Shown: positions 11,210 through 22,184 of the stretch, one piece after another
Layout: each line of letters begins with the position of its first letter
Numbering within the stretch: position 1 is the stretch's first letter
Origin: Armigeres subalbatus
Taxonomy: Eukaryota; Arthropoda; Insecta; Diptera; Culicidae
Assembly (NCBI RefSeq): GCF_024139115.2
Contig: NC_085141.1
Coordinates: forward strand, 397,818,042-397,882,041
Direction: 5' to 3'
Length of the DNA: 64,000 bases
Program-made: the position numbers and the translations under genes
Notes under the pieces: model-generated
The model's database searches: none
What the model saw: the letters and a program-made list of their open reading frames with translations, nothing else
What the model was told of the DNA's origin: nothing

Positions 11210-13360
11210 CACCCGACCGATTTGACTGAAATTTTGTCCACAGAGCATAAGAGCATCAGTTAGAACGAAATAAGAGGGCGGTCTACAAAAATTCGAAAAG
11301 TGTTTTTTGAGCTATATTTATATTGATATCTTCTTTTGTTCAAGAGGTTTGTTCATAATCAGGGAATGCAAGGTGTAGGGTGCTTGAGTTGCTGTGCGTT
11401 TGTATGGTTTATAAAAAATGTGAAAATTCACTGAAAATTATTAATTTTTAGAACTTTCATACAATTTGTATAAGCGAAAAAACATTGTAAAACTTTGCAC
11501 CCATTTTTCTCAAAACTAACTTTCTGACGTAGGATTACATCCTTCCGGAACATAGGGGGCTCATTCTGCAGATTCAAATCTGAGACCGTCACGAAAAGTG
11601 GTCAGGAAGTATGGGCTAATAACTCAGCCGTCTTTCAACCGATTTTAAAGATTTTGGAATTAATCGATCGACGAACTCTTTAAGATTTTGCTCAACTATC
11701 GAAAAAATGCTAAATTATTGAAAAATTTAATTTTACTTAGCACTGAAAAATCGGTAAACCAACCAATCGCGTATGTGCATCCCAAGCACAGACATCAACA
11801 TCGTGCAACTTATGGGCTCGACTCCAATCCTCAGTTCAATTAAATTTTCTCGGAGAGGGGATACAATGATGGCGCCCGTAGCAGCAGTCTCAGCAGAAAG
11901 CGGAACATCGAGAAGCCATCGCCAAAAGCAACAATCTTCGGACAATCGTTTAGTTACTGTTAGTGGCGCATTGTGGAAAGAAGATCGGTTCTTCTCGGGA
12001 CCAAAATTGTATGAGAAGAAATCGTTGATTGCAAAAATGGCATCGATTACGGTCCCCGGATACCAGTGGCGCCACTGAAAATGTTTTCTTAATAGTGGCT
12101 ACTTATCAGAAAAGTGAAATTTTTACGCAAGGTACGGACTATCGTTAGTTTGCTATGAATGATTAGAAAGGTGCATTGTGGATCAAAATCGATTCTTGTC
12201 AAATCTACCATTGTACGCAAGAGAAGGTAGAGCCGAAATATTTTCTTCAAAGTGCAAATCATAACCGCTTGGCGACGGTAGAAAGTTGGAATAGGTAGCA
12301 GTAAAAGTGCGGGAAGTAAATAATGATGACGTCTCACATCATTGAGTTACGTTGGCAGTCAAATGAGATTTTTTCAAGATTCTGATTTCGGTATTCTTAC
12401 TGTTTATTATTGGAAACAAAATCATCATTTTACACGAGAGAAGGTTGAGCCGAGACAAAATTTTACAGCCGAGACATACCGCCAACTGTTATTCCACGAA
12501 ATGTTGACCGCGGAAAAGAATTTCGCGAAATGGTTCTCGGCGAAATGTTAAACATACAAAATGATAAATATGTTTTTTGGTTATTTTGCTTTATTTCGTC
12601 CACTAAGATGAAGAAAATCTCTCATTGGATTGGCTCATTTGTGATGACACGGAAAATAACTTAAAACGAAAGCTTTATGCACTTAACAGCAGCAGTTTAA
12701 GCGCCACTCTTTTTTAGGAGAGACTGCTGTTGCTTTTCAATAGAGGCCCGGCTTGAGACACTCGTTTGGGCGGGTCAATAGGGCTCAAACAGTCGTCGAA
12801 TTCAGCGTTACCAACAGACCAACAGAATTTTCGTAAATCTACAGAAGCTTATTAATTCAGGATGAAATGAATTGGATTCTTAATCTTAATAACGGTGCAA
12901 GAATTTTCAGAATCACAATTCCCAACCACCCTGAGTGACGGCGAAAACCAATTAATTTAAACAATTCGGTACTAGGGACATATTTACATCTTTGTGTACT
13001 AAGTGACGTCACTCGTTTTACATCGAGTTCTTCGAGCTCATTGATAAAAAAATGTTCAGATCTGACCTGGTGTGCTGTTGATAGGTTCAGCGACGGCAGC
13101 TGTGATGATAGGCAGCGAAGGTTCCGTTTACCAATGGCGGTGGCAATTCGGTAGATGGCGTTGTAGACTTGGGGTAGCAGCCTATCGCTGCGGAATGGAC
13201 TTCGACCAGCGGGCACCATACATCCAACCGATCGAGTGTCGCAGAGGTCCTTGGTGCTCTCACCTAATCCGCGAGTGGGTTGAGATCATGCACGGGGTGT
13301 AGGCACCGTTTTCCAAAGGAGACGCCTGGTTGGTGGTTCGTGGTATTTGCTTGGTGTGGC
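11210..13360. other. Unrecognised DNA, no gene supported
   Basis: AT-rich with short ORFs of at most 120 codons and no recognisable domain. The phrase CGAGAAGGTAGAGCCGA recurs in variant form near 12220 and 12440, hinting at an old local duplication. The part 13070-13360 is GC-richer and forms the left flank of the hAT-like insertion. Confidence 0.4.
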
Positions 13361-14196
13361 GTGGTGAGTAAGCATATGCGGTATTTCGAAAAATTTCGTT
13401 TCAGGTGGTTCGAAACGAAATTCCGCGGAATTTCGCGGAATTTTAGGATGGCGAAATCGCATTTCTTGATTTCGTTTCGTAAAATTACAAAAATTTCGCT
13501 AGAAAAAACTAGCTTCTTACGAAATTTAACGGAATTTCGCGGAATATCGAAACAAATTTAAACTTAAACCATTCTTTATTTTATCAAAATTTTGGCTGCG
13601 CCGCTAAACAAAATCTTTGAGTTGTTTTCAAAACTTTAGGTTATACAAATTTTTCTATTAACGCTTACTACATAACCCCATTCTTAGTCAACAAATACGT
13701 ATATAGTTTGCTTCTATAAAAAAAAGTTTCAAATTTATATTTTGTGATATTTTTTACTATTTGTACAATATGAATGCGCAATCGATCGTGTTGCTGCTGC
13801 TCATGGGACGGCAGCTAGTCCAGGAGAACGCGAAGTGAAAAAAATCTACCTCGCGTAGCAGATATTTGTTTAACCAGTGTACAATCGATCTTGTACATCA
13901 CGCCAGCTAGTGTGAAAGAACGCGAAGTGATAAAACTAATGTCTGCATCAAAGAGCACAGAATTATTTAGTGTGGAATCGATCGTATCGTAGAAGCTTTT
14001 TAAACGAAGCACATTGAATTGTGTTGGATTGATCTGAAACACAGTTTTCGTCTTCTTGTTTTCAAATAACTTTGTTTACAATAAATATTCAGTCGCTTAC
14101 CCAGGGGCTTCACATGAATTTCCTTCTCTACTAGCCAACGATTCCTTTCCCGTAGCGCTCACGGAGATGCAGAGCATTACTCGGTCTTTAATAACA

Positions 14197-14455
14197 GCGG
14201 TTCTCAACGTGGGGTACATGTGCCCCTGAGGGTACTTTCGCCGGGCCCAGGGGGTACCTCGGACGAAATTCTTGATGGCGGATGAATTACAATTTTAATC
14301 CAAACTTATTGATAAAGTTTTGTATTTTTTTTATTTCTAATTTTTTTGTACATAATACTCAGTGGTCCAAAATACATCCTTTATCCTATGCATGGCGATC
14401 AGTAAATCATGGCCTTTTGAATCCTGTCCTCCACAACCAGTACAATGGATGAAGA
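14197..14455 (+). mobile_element. hAT-type terminal fragment, second copy
   Basis: It begins with CAGCGGTTCTCAACGTGGGG and runs through GGTACC-rich sequence to GCATGGCGATCAGTAAATCA and CCACAACCAGTACAATGG. The same motif series occurs on the - strand at 6516-6285. It lies inside the 13369-16092 element, so it probably inserted there later or was captured. Confidence 0.6.
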
Positions 14456-14639
14456 GATGTGGGACAAAAGATCAAAAGAGCAAAACCTCGAATGAACAAA
14501 TTTAAAAAATCTTCTATGCAATCTACCGGGTCAAAACTGAATGTTGAGTAATCTGTTAGGAATATGATTCTTAACTAAAATCTACAGTCTACAGATTCGA
14601 AAGCCTCAATTTGAAAGACATGAAGACTTCTTTCCGAAA

Positions 14640-15300
14640 ATCTCAATTGCTTCGTTGCAAGAGAATTGGAAGCATCCTTTTGCGCTTCTCGGAGGCCTCC
14701 TTCCAAGCAGTTCGGAAGCCACCTTTCAAGTGACCCCGGAACATTATTATAAGATGTTCAAAAACTTTCTTTTAAGAGGCCCGGAAGCAAAGCTGTTTTT
14801 TTAGAAATTTCCTTTTATTTCTGCTTCTTTCAAAAGCCTCGGATCTTTTCAATGGGCTCGGAAGGGATTTTTAAACAGGCTCGACAGCCTCATTTCAAAA
14901 GGCTCGGAAGCCTACTCTCAAGAGGGTTGGAAGTCTCCTTTCTAGAGGCCTATTGAAAAGCCTCCTTTCAAGAGGCTCGGAAGCCTCCTTTCAAGAGGCT
15001 CGGAAGCCTCCTTTCAAGAGGCTCGGAAGCCTCCTTTCAAGAGGCTCGGAAGCCTCCTTTCAAGAGGCTCGGAAGCCTCCTTTCAAGAGGCTCGGAAGCC
15101 TCCTTTCAAGAGGCTCGGAAGCCTCCTTTCAAGAGTCACGGAAGCGTCCTCTCACGAGACCTGCACGCTTTCTTTCAAGAGGCTCGGAAGCCTCCTTTCA
15201 AGAGGCTCGGAAGCCTCCTTTCAAGAGGCTCGGAAGCCTCCTTTCAAGAGGCTCGAAAGTTTCCTTTCATGAGGCTCGGAAGTCTCCTTTCAAAAAAATC
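14640..15300. repeat. 23-bp satellite array, inverted relative to 3.9-6.0 kb
   Basis: The core (14953-15290) repeats GGAAGCCTCC plus TTTCAAGAGGCTC, exactly the reverse complement of the unit at 3867-6045. The left side (14640-14950) holds progressively decayed units. The last few units are also mutated. The 121-codon + strand ORF here is a by-product. Confidence 0.9.
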
Positions 15301-16092
15301 CAGAACGGGTTGAACTGATTGTATATAAGACAATGGGTCTGTGAAATTCAAGTACATATCTTTGTGCATTTTAGAAAGGTGCACAGGATTCTTCTAGTGA
15401 GCAAATGTATGCTATATATATGTGGACGAATAATAAGAAGGAATAAGTTTTGACTGTTACGCCCTTTTCAAATATCAATTCTCTATCTGTGTATGCGCCT
15501 GGCAGATGTGGATACATAAATGAGTATCCCACTAAATAAAAAAATAAATTCAAGCATTAATTTTCTGATTTTGAATTAGCTCAATACTATAAAACCAGCA
15601 ATAAGACAATATGAAGTATGCTTCAGCATAATTACATTAATCTTAAGTGAACTAAGGTTTTAAACGAAAAAATATGAAAAATCCCACAATTTCTATATTT
15701 TTTTATACTTTCTGATATGGAAGCGGCTTAAATGCTGGGTTATTGCCTTATCGCCAATGGTATATGCGGCAAGAATGCGGCAATTTATCACAGACTGCCT
15801 CTTCTGTTATTATAATTCTTTTGGTCGTAAAACAGTTATTTGCCTTCGAAATAGTGAAGTCCGAATTACATACATAATGTAAAACCAATTTAATCAAAAT
15901 TCCGCGGAAAAAAAAATAAAATTTCGTTTCGTTTCGAAAAATTTCGAATTAAATGAACATTGATTTCGTTTCGTTTCGATGTTTCGAAAGTAAATCCATA
16001 TTTCGTTTCGTTTCGATCCGAATCAACTTAGACATTTTAAATTTCGTTTCGTTTCGTTTCGTTAGGAAAAAGTGTGTTATCGCATACCCTTA

Positions 16093-16378
16093 GTGGTGAG
16101 CACGTGGCACTGGCAAGTAGGCAACCGGTGAAGCGAGTACAGTTGCCAGTAGCTTGGGATAGATGGTACTTTCTATTCTCGCCACAAGAGGCGCGGCCGT
16201 CACATGCGGTGTCCGTGCGATGCTCGATGCTTTTCTTCGCCTCCGTCGAGGGGTGGAAGGTGTGACTTTTCCCGAGGAAAAAACGTTACAGGGCTATCCC
16301 TGTTAAAAGGGCTATTTAGGTTAAAAATAGTGTTATAATAACGATTGAAATTGAATTCCAAAATAAATTTCAACCCTT
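16093..16378. other. Right flank of the hAT-like element, no gene supported
   Basis: From the TSD at 16093 to about 16270 the DNA is GC-richer, like the left flank at 13070-13360. Removing the element would rejoin these two flanks at GTGGTGAG. A 63-codon ORF (16074-16265) straddles the element end and is not convincing. Confidence 0.4.
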
Positions 16379-16831
16379 TCAGGAATGATGGGTCATATAT
16401 GCCCAGCGTTTTAGATTATTTATAAAATCACAAAAGAGAGCTAGGCCACCATTTTCTTCATTTAAATTGTTCATCTTGATATTGGCTTTACAGAAAAAAT
16501 ATGGGAGCACAAATTTGACTGACCATGAAAACTTAGATATCCGAAACCTTGGGAAGATTTCGATTCTAAGAGCGTGTAAATAATATTTAAATGTTTGAAT
16601 CATTCTAAACAGATGGGTTGTCAGATAAGATGGGTCATCCTGAACGTTGAGCCAGTGATTAATATTCAGGAATTCGAGATGCACAAGGTACTTCAAAATG
16701 CTCTCAAGTTCAGCCCACGAATCTACCAGATCAATCAAGACATTTTCAATGTTCTCATCATCGGTATATACCCAATCCGATGAAATAAGCATATGATCCC
16801 AATTTCCAATAACATGAGATCCAAGAGACAA
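16379..16831 (-). CDS. Unrecognised 150-aa ORF, possible gene fragment
   Basis: The - strand ORF has balanced, non-repetitive composition and starts MSLGSHVIGNWDHML. The middle, with WAELESILKYLVHLEFLNIN and later YYLHALRIEIFPRFRI, loosely resembles the leucine-patterned C-terminal part of insect F-box/LRR proteins, but no F-box is present and the match is impressionistic. No intron, promoter or poly(A) signal was identified. It may be an exon, a pseudogene fragment or chance in AT-rich DNA. Confidence 0.3.
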   Translation of the reverse strand: MSLGSHVIGNWDHMLISSDWVYTDDENIENVLIDLVDSWAELESILKYLVHLEFLNINHWLNVQDDPSYLTTHLFRMIQTFKYYLHALRIEIFPRFRISKFSWSVKFVLPYFFCKANIKMNNLNEENGGLALFCDFINNLKRWAYMTHHS

Positions 16832-18500
16832 GGCGTTTTCAATGGAATCAAAGGAGGAAAATGCAAAACACTGGACGAAATAAGTTGGTGAGCATGTTCC
16901 AGTTCTCTTTCTTAGTGCTTCAGAATACCATGTTCATTGAATGTTACACTAAATACGCACAGGGCATCGTTTGCTGCTATTGTCGCGGATATTGTGGGAG
17001 TCCCAGGTATCCGGTTCAAGCTTTAGTTTGCAACGGTGGCTCTTCTCGACCTTCTACTCCCTGAGTAGTTACTACAAATAAGGGCGTCCTTGTGAAGTTT
17101 TGCTGTACCTGTTATGAATAATTAGTGCATCCCATTCCCCACACTCCCTGAAGAAACCTCTCTTGCTTCAGAAGATTTGTTCGCAAATTTTTTTGTAGGG
17201 CCTTAGAAGCACTGTGTTCACGGACTTGAGTAGTTCAAACATTACGACTTCCAGGACGTTTTGTATAACCTAAAAAGTCTGTAGTAGCTTGTATAAATAA
17301 TAATTGAAGTCAAACCGACCCAATGGACCTACTGGGATATTATATCATACATCATTCATAAGTTGGTTAATTGCATAAATCGAATGATCCGAACCACACA
17401 ATAATAATTGGTCTATAATACATTCATTCCTCTATGAGTCGCTTATGAGAGGACCATTGACTGATGCATATTCGAGATGTGGAATAGAAGTTCCATGGAA
17501 AATTATTCCAAAGAACCATCAGAGTGACCGAGAAAATATTTTTAGTATGGCATCATTGGCTTCCACGAGTCGGCATCAAAATAAAATTTCAATGAAGAAT
17601 AAGAAATTTTGAGAGATGAGCCAGCTATGGATTGAAAATCTGTTTTGTAGAGAAAAAATAGAAATTTTCCGTAATAAAATAGGAAATTGCCAAAAAAGAA
17701 CAATAATACACACAACAATAATAAATTAGCACTTGTAAAAGCAAAAATTGCAATTATGAAATAAGAATTTTCCATAAACAAATCAAAATGTTCAACGAAA
17801 AAATACAAAATTTTCATGAATAAATCAATATTAGCAATGAACAATTTAAAATAAATAATTTTATAATTATTTATTTCTAATATTGATGATTCTGAAAACA
17901 ATACTGAAATTTCGACAGGAATGCTACTCAAAAGAAACAACAGTAGGAGGTTTTATTTGCAACTCTAAGATTACATATTAACTTTGTGATTCTCTGATAA
18001 ACTTTTCGTTGTAGGAGTTCAATTCAGATGCTTCAATGAGGTTAATATCTTTAGAATTTCCAGTAGCTCCAGAGCTATGGAAGGTCTCAAATACTCTAAG
18101 GAATCTATAGGGATATTCAGTGATGAACTTTTTAGTTATTTTAAAAAAACACTAATAAAACAATTTTAAAAAAATTAAAAATATAGGGATATTTTGGAAA
18201 ATTTCTAAACCATTATAAATTTTACTCGAAATTTTCCAAAATTTCGAAATAATCAAAATGTTCGACTTCATGAAAATTTATAATTTGCATGCAGAGTTTA
18301 GTTTAATTTTGAATCAATTGAAATTGTCCATCTTAAAAATTGGTCGGATAACCATATGTTTTAGTTACATACGTTTTTTTTAATGTTGTGTACTTGAAAA
18401 ACCCGCGTGGTCGTGGGGGGGGGGGGGGTTTCTGCCAAATGACCACGATAAGCCTCAGGGGGGGGGGGGGAAGGGGTTGAAAATCTTCAAAAATATGACC
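16832..18500. other. Unrecognised AT-rich DNA with two G-runs
   Basis: No gene is supported. A 132-codon - strand ORF at 17542-17940 is Phe/Leu/Ile-rich from AT-rich DNA. Two long G homopolymers lie at about 18415-18428 and 18459-18470, about 30 bases apart. They could form quadruplexes and are also error-prone in assembly. Confidence 0.5.
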
Positions 18501-18519
18501 ACGTGGTTTCTTGATGGCC

Positions 18520-19005
18520 CCTAACCAACAATAGGATGTCGTCAGTTGATTCTAGCAAAAAATCCGCTTGAGGCCCTTTCAAAACATTTTAACAGCCACT
18601 AAACCTGATGGTATAATTGCAATATTTCCATTATCAAGCGACAGGTGGTGTTGCTGCGTGTTTGTATCAATGTAATATTGCATATACACATCTGCTGTTC
18701 GATATCGTAAGCTTTCAATGTTCCTTCCACACACACGAGGTGGAGAACAGTTTTGAAGAAATTGAAAGTATACAGCTAGAATTTAGTATGGAGGTACAAT
18801 GAAATCTCTTTTATTGTTTAGAACTGTAAAACAAGTCGTGGGTACAAAAATCCCAAAATTATTTGTTGGTTTTGGACCTAGCTTTCATATTGATGCGAGG
18901 CGTAGTTGATGAGAACGGATGATTTGTCCATACAAGGAAATGTATTTTACTTTAAATGTTGTGGCGCCATCTCATCCAAACAGCACCTTTGTCTTTGCCT
19001 TATTC
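18520..19005. repeat. Dispersed repeat, copy A
   Basis: This stretch runs from GTCGTCAGTTGATTCTAGC through a conserved block with TGGTATAATTGCAATATTTC, CATTGTACC-type motifs and TTGTGGCGCCATCTC to CTTTGCCTTATT. It matches copy B (22550-23035) nearly end to end and copies C and D in reverse. At CCTTATT it meets the 3' end of a LINE, whereas copy B continues differently. Confidence 0.8.
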
Positions 19006-19056
19006 AGCTGACAAAAATAGTCTCAATGAATAAAACTAAATTTAAAATTAAACTAA

Positions 19057-20200
19057 TTAGTCACGATAAACAATACGGTAAATGTCAAGTAATCGCTGTC
19101 GTAGTGCGTCAGTTGATAAATGGAAATCGAACACATGATAAAACTCGTTGAAGCGACGGCAAATAAATCGAATCGGCTCATACAGGGCATAGTTTCTGTG
19201 TCGTTGTTCCAAGAACAGGAAGTCGCGTTGACGAAGCATTCTCTCAGGTGCATACATGTTCAGCTGTGCCAGCAATGCCGGACAGTCGATGTAACCCGAA
19301 AGCAGTTTTCCGGCGAATACAACTTGTGCAACTTTTCGTCTCTCTTCGAGCGGTTCAATGTTCAAGAGACGACAACGGTGTTCATACGGTGGAAGGTTTG
19401 ATGCGTCACGCCATCTGAGAAAACGAAGAGCGTATCTAACGAACTTTTTTTGAACGGCTTCAATTCTGGCAATCCAAGTTGTTTGGAAAGGGCACCATAT
19501 GATCACGCCAGATTCTAGTATAGATCGCACAAGAGAACAGTATAGAGATCTGAGGCAAAGTGGGTCTCGAAACTCATCTGCAATTTTGAAGATAAAGCCT
19601 AGTTGTCGATTAGCTCTGGCGATCATATCGTTATAGTGCATCCTGAAAGTAAGACCGCTATCCAAGAGCACACCAAGATCCTTGATGTGCTGAACACGAG
19701 CGAGGCAATGTTCAAAGAGAACATAGTCGAATAAGATTGGTTGATGTTTGCGGTGATACGAAATTGTGTTGCATTTTTCGATGCTTAGGCTCATCATGTT
19801 CATAGTGCACCAGTCAGCAAAAATGTTCAGTAAATTCTGCAAATCACAACAGTCCGATAAAGTTTTCACTATTTTGAAGATTTTCGTATCGTCGGCGTAG
19901 AAGAGACGGCAACCGGATGGCAGCCGCAGGAAACATTATAAAAAAAAATCGAAAAAAGCAGCGGGCCCAGATTGCTGCCTTGTGGAACACCAGAGTTATT
20001 CGAAAAAACGTCTGATTCAGTAGTGCCAATTTTAACTAGAACAGAACGATTCGTCAGATACGATCTAAACCAAACAACACTAGTTGTAGAGACGCCGAGT
20101 TTCATCAGTTTAGCAAGTAATATTTCGTGGTCCACAGTGTCGAAAGCGGCCTTGAGATCCATGTATACAGCGTCAACCTGCCACCCAGAATCATGGATCG
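19057..20200 (-). pseudogene. Jockey/CR1-like non-LTR retrotransposon reverse transcriptase, 5'-truncated and frameshifted
   Basis: On the - strand, MDLKAAFDTVDHEILL (the palm box with its catalytic Asp) starts near 20162 and is followed by a GVPQGSNLGPLLFSIFF block. One frameshift lies in a T-run near 19940. The frame then continues with GCRLFYADDTKIFKIV, so the YADD catalytic motif is intact, and an open 270-codon stretch ends in IYRIVYRD at 19057. That stretch has a thumb region and typical C-terminal sequence (CNTISYHRK, LGVLLDSGLTF). The endonuclease and the first half of the RT are missing, as is usual for 5'-truncated copies. The 3' end runs to about 19006. Confidence 0.85.
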
Positions 20201-20383
20201 AAGACAGTGAAAGCTAGGTCAAAAAGCAACAAATAATTCAGTTCAATCAAAGGTAATTGCCTATTTCCGGGGATTAAACCACCCGACTTGGACGTTAATT
20301 TACAATGTTATGGAAACTCATATGTGAATATGTACGTTATGTGGAAGATATTGATTTGAAAAATGTATTGGAGGTAACCACTT

Positions 20384-20458
20384 TCCCTTCGATGGGACTC
20401 GAACCCATGACCCTACAGTACGCTAGACTGGTGCTTTAACCAACTAAGCTACGAAGGA
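20384..20458 (-). repeat. tRNA-like SINE head, - strand copy
   Basis: 75 bases fold as a cloverleaf: acceptor TCCTTCG/CGAAGGG, D arm from GCTTAGTTGG to AAGC, anticodon loop CTAGCGT (AGC in the anticodon position), and T arm ATGGG/CCCAT. The A box TAGCTTAGTTGG and B box GGTTCGAGTCC are near consensus. It is treated as a SINE head because copies carry a common tail and TSDs. Confidence 0.7.
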
Positions 20459-21079
20459 CCTCCGTCGGCCTTCGCAACCTAGCGGCTACTGAACGAGCTC
20501 GAGATTCCCAAATTGGACGCATAGTCAAATCACTCGCAATCCATTTCTCAAGCCAATACTTCCACATGTGTATTGTACACGTCCACATTAGTTGGTTAAA
20601 GCACCAGTCTAGCGTACTGTAGGGTCATGGGTTCGAGTCCCATCGAAGGGAAAGTGGTTACCTCCAATACATTTTTCAAATCAATATCTTCCACATAACG
20701 TACATATTCACATATGAGTTTCCATAACATTGTAAATTAACGTCCAAGTCGGGTGGTTTAATCCCCGGAAATAGGCAATTACCTTTGATTGAACTGAACT
20801 TGAGTTGCGTGCTCTTGCCTACGCAATGCGGTCGGGTCTGAGCTTGACGACCGACTGGCAAATGCTTACACAACCTCACTTGATCAGTACCGTTGCTGAT
20901 GAAGAATGTGTATAGCCGCCAGACATTCTAAATACTCACGCTCCTCTAATGTGGACGTGTACAATACACATGTGGAAGTATTGGCTTGAGAAATGGATTG
21001 CGAGTGATTTGACTATGCGTCCAATTTGGGGAATCTCGAGCTCGTTCAGTAGCCGCTAGGTTGCGAAGGCCGACGGAGG

Positions 21080-21154
21080 TCCTTCGTAGCTTAGTTGGTT
21101 AAAGCACCAGTCTAGCGTACTGTAGGGTCATGGGTTCGAGTCCCATCGAAGGGA
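21080..21154 (+). repeat. tRNA-like SINE head, + strand copy
   Basis: It has the same 75-base cloverleaf as the - strand copy at 20384-20458, with the complete acceptor stem. The 7-base acceptor includes one T-G pair, and the top of the anticodon stem has one mismatch. It is preceded by GCGAAGGCCGACGGAGG and followed by the common tail. Confidence 0.7.
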
Positions 21155-21334
21155 AAGTGGTTACCTCAATACATTTTTCAAATCAATATCTTCCACATAA
21201 CGTACATATTCACATATGAGTTTCCATAACATCAACAAATAATTTTTAGATTTTTTGTACCCACGACTTGTTTTACAGTTCTAAACAATAAAAGAGATTT
21301 CATTGTACCTCCATACTAAATTCTAGCTTTATAC

Positions 21335-21596
21335 CACAGACAAACAGACGTAACAGTTTGAACATTTTTCAAAAAAATCCATCGTCCAACTCCTCTACCA
21401 CCATCTTGCGAGCATGTTGCACGAAACAATGTTTCGTATGACATTGTCACCAGAAGGCGCTGGTGTGAAATGTCAAACTCGAAGAATTACGACGCTAGCG
21501 CCTCTAGTTGTGAAACGCGCAATCGATCAAATTCAAATTGATCGTTGAAGTCATGGTCGATGGAAATTTCTCTAGTGTTACGTCTGTTTGTCTGTG
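21335..21596. mobile_element. 262-bp MITE with perfect 21-bp terminal inverted repeats
   Basis: The left end starts CACAGACAAACAGACGTAAC and the right end is its exact reverse complement; one more base pairs, for 21 in all. A 7-bp direct repeat TTTATAC (21328-21334 and 21597-21603) flanks it. It interrupts copy C of the local repeat, which resumes in register. The superfamily is not clear from a 7-bp TSD. Confidence 0.8.
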
Positions 21597-21606
21597 TTTA
21601 TACTTT

Positions 21607-21918
21607 CAATGAATCGCCTGCTTTGAGCGTGCTTACAGCGGCACACTAGGAGTTAACTTTCTAAGGTTCGATTTCTCAAAATTAAGCATTTTAATCGAAA
21701 AAATATTTGGTGGGCGTAGTAGTAGACACCATCCCTCATAACCGGTACCAAATAGTTTTTCATAAAAAGTTCCTAATTTTGAGAAAACCAGCGTTAGATG
21801 TCTTTCGCCATACAAATTTCTGGCGGTTAACTCTTGCTGGCTATTTTGTGCATATACTATAGCGCCTGGATGTGGCTGCGGCGAGTAGAAAATCAGCCAC
21901 TGCCAATAATTCATTTCT
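21607..21918. mobile_element. Insertion with partial internal inverted repeats
   Basis: These 312 bases are absent from copies A and B at the matching point (after TACTTTCAAT and before TTCTTCAAG). Inside, GAGTTAAC and TTTCTCAAAATTA near 21650-21685 recur inverted near 21775-21835. It is probably a decayed foldback MITE; its exact ends are uncertain. Confidence 0.5.
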
Positions 21919-22184
21919 TCAAGACTGTTCTCCACCTCGTGTGTGTGGAAGGAACATTGAAAGCTTACGATATCGAACAGCAGATGTCACTAGTGTATAT
22001 GCAATATTACATTGATACAAACACGCAGCAACACCACCTGTCGTCTGATAATGGTAATATTGCAATTATACCATCAGGTGTAGTGGCTGTTGTTGAAATG
22101 TTTTGAAAGGGCCTCAAGCGGAATTTTTGCTAGAAGGCAACTGACGACATCCTATTAGAATACACAAATAAACAAATAAACAAA

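Larger units (their letters stand above)
13369..16092. mobile_element. hAT-like element with 8-bp TSD, 2.7 kb, non-autonomous
   Basis: An identical 8-bp direct repeat GTGGTGAG flanks it (13361-13368 and 16093-16100). The ends are inverted: TAAGCATATGCGGTAT at the left, and the reverse complement TAAGGGTATGCGATAA at the right (12 of 16 match). An 8-bp TSD is the hallmark of hAT transposons. Just inside both ends lie tracts of TTTCG/CGAAA words (about 13377-13560 and 15898-16065), which are inverted relative to each other. The interior has no recognisable transposase. It holds an hAT-Charlie-like end (14197-14450) and a 23-bp satellite array (14640-15300), so it is a carrier of other repeats. 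The hAT assignment is from TSD length and termini only. Confidence 0.75.
20239..21232. mobile_element. Inverted tRNA-SINE array with 12-bp TSD
   Basis: A perfect 12-bp direct repeat CAACAAATAATT (20227-20238 and 21233-21244) flanks 994 bp. Inside are three copies of a tRNA-derived sequence: one on the - strand (20384-20458), one 5'-truncated on the + strand (20588-20651) and one complete on the + strand (21080-21154). Each is followed by the same 3' tail (GTGGTTACCTCCAATACATT and onward to CATATGAGTTT). The first two copies with their tails form a large palindrome centred near 20520. TSD and tRNA head point to a SINE family that inserts in head-to-head form. Confidence 0.75.
20212..22140. repeat. 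Dispersed repeat, copy C (inverted), interrupted by three insertions
   Basis: Starting at GAAAGCTAGGTC, this is copy A/B in reverse. Its parts are 20212-20238, 21233-21334, a few bases at 21597-21606, and 21919-22140. The gaps are an inverted tRNA-SINE dimer, a 262-bp MITE and a 312-bp insertion, and host sequence resumes in register after each. The cluster is therefore a clear nested-insertion record. Confidence 0.75.

Noticed and set aside
21080..21154. A functional tRNA gene (AGC in the anticodon position)
   Set aside because: Several copies share a long common 3' tail and sit in TSD-flanked insertions, and the anticodon stem has a mismatch; a SINE head explains it better.
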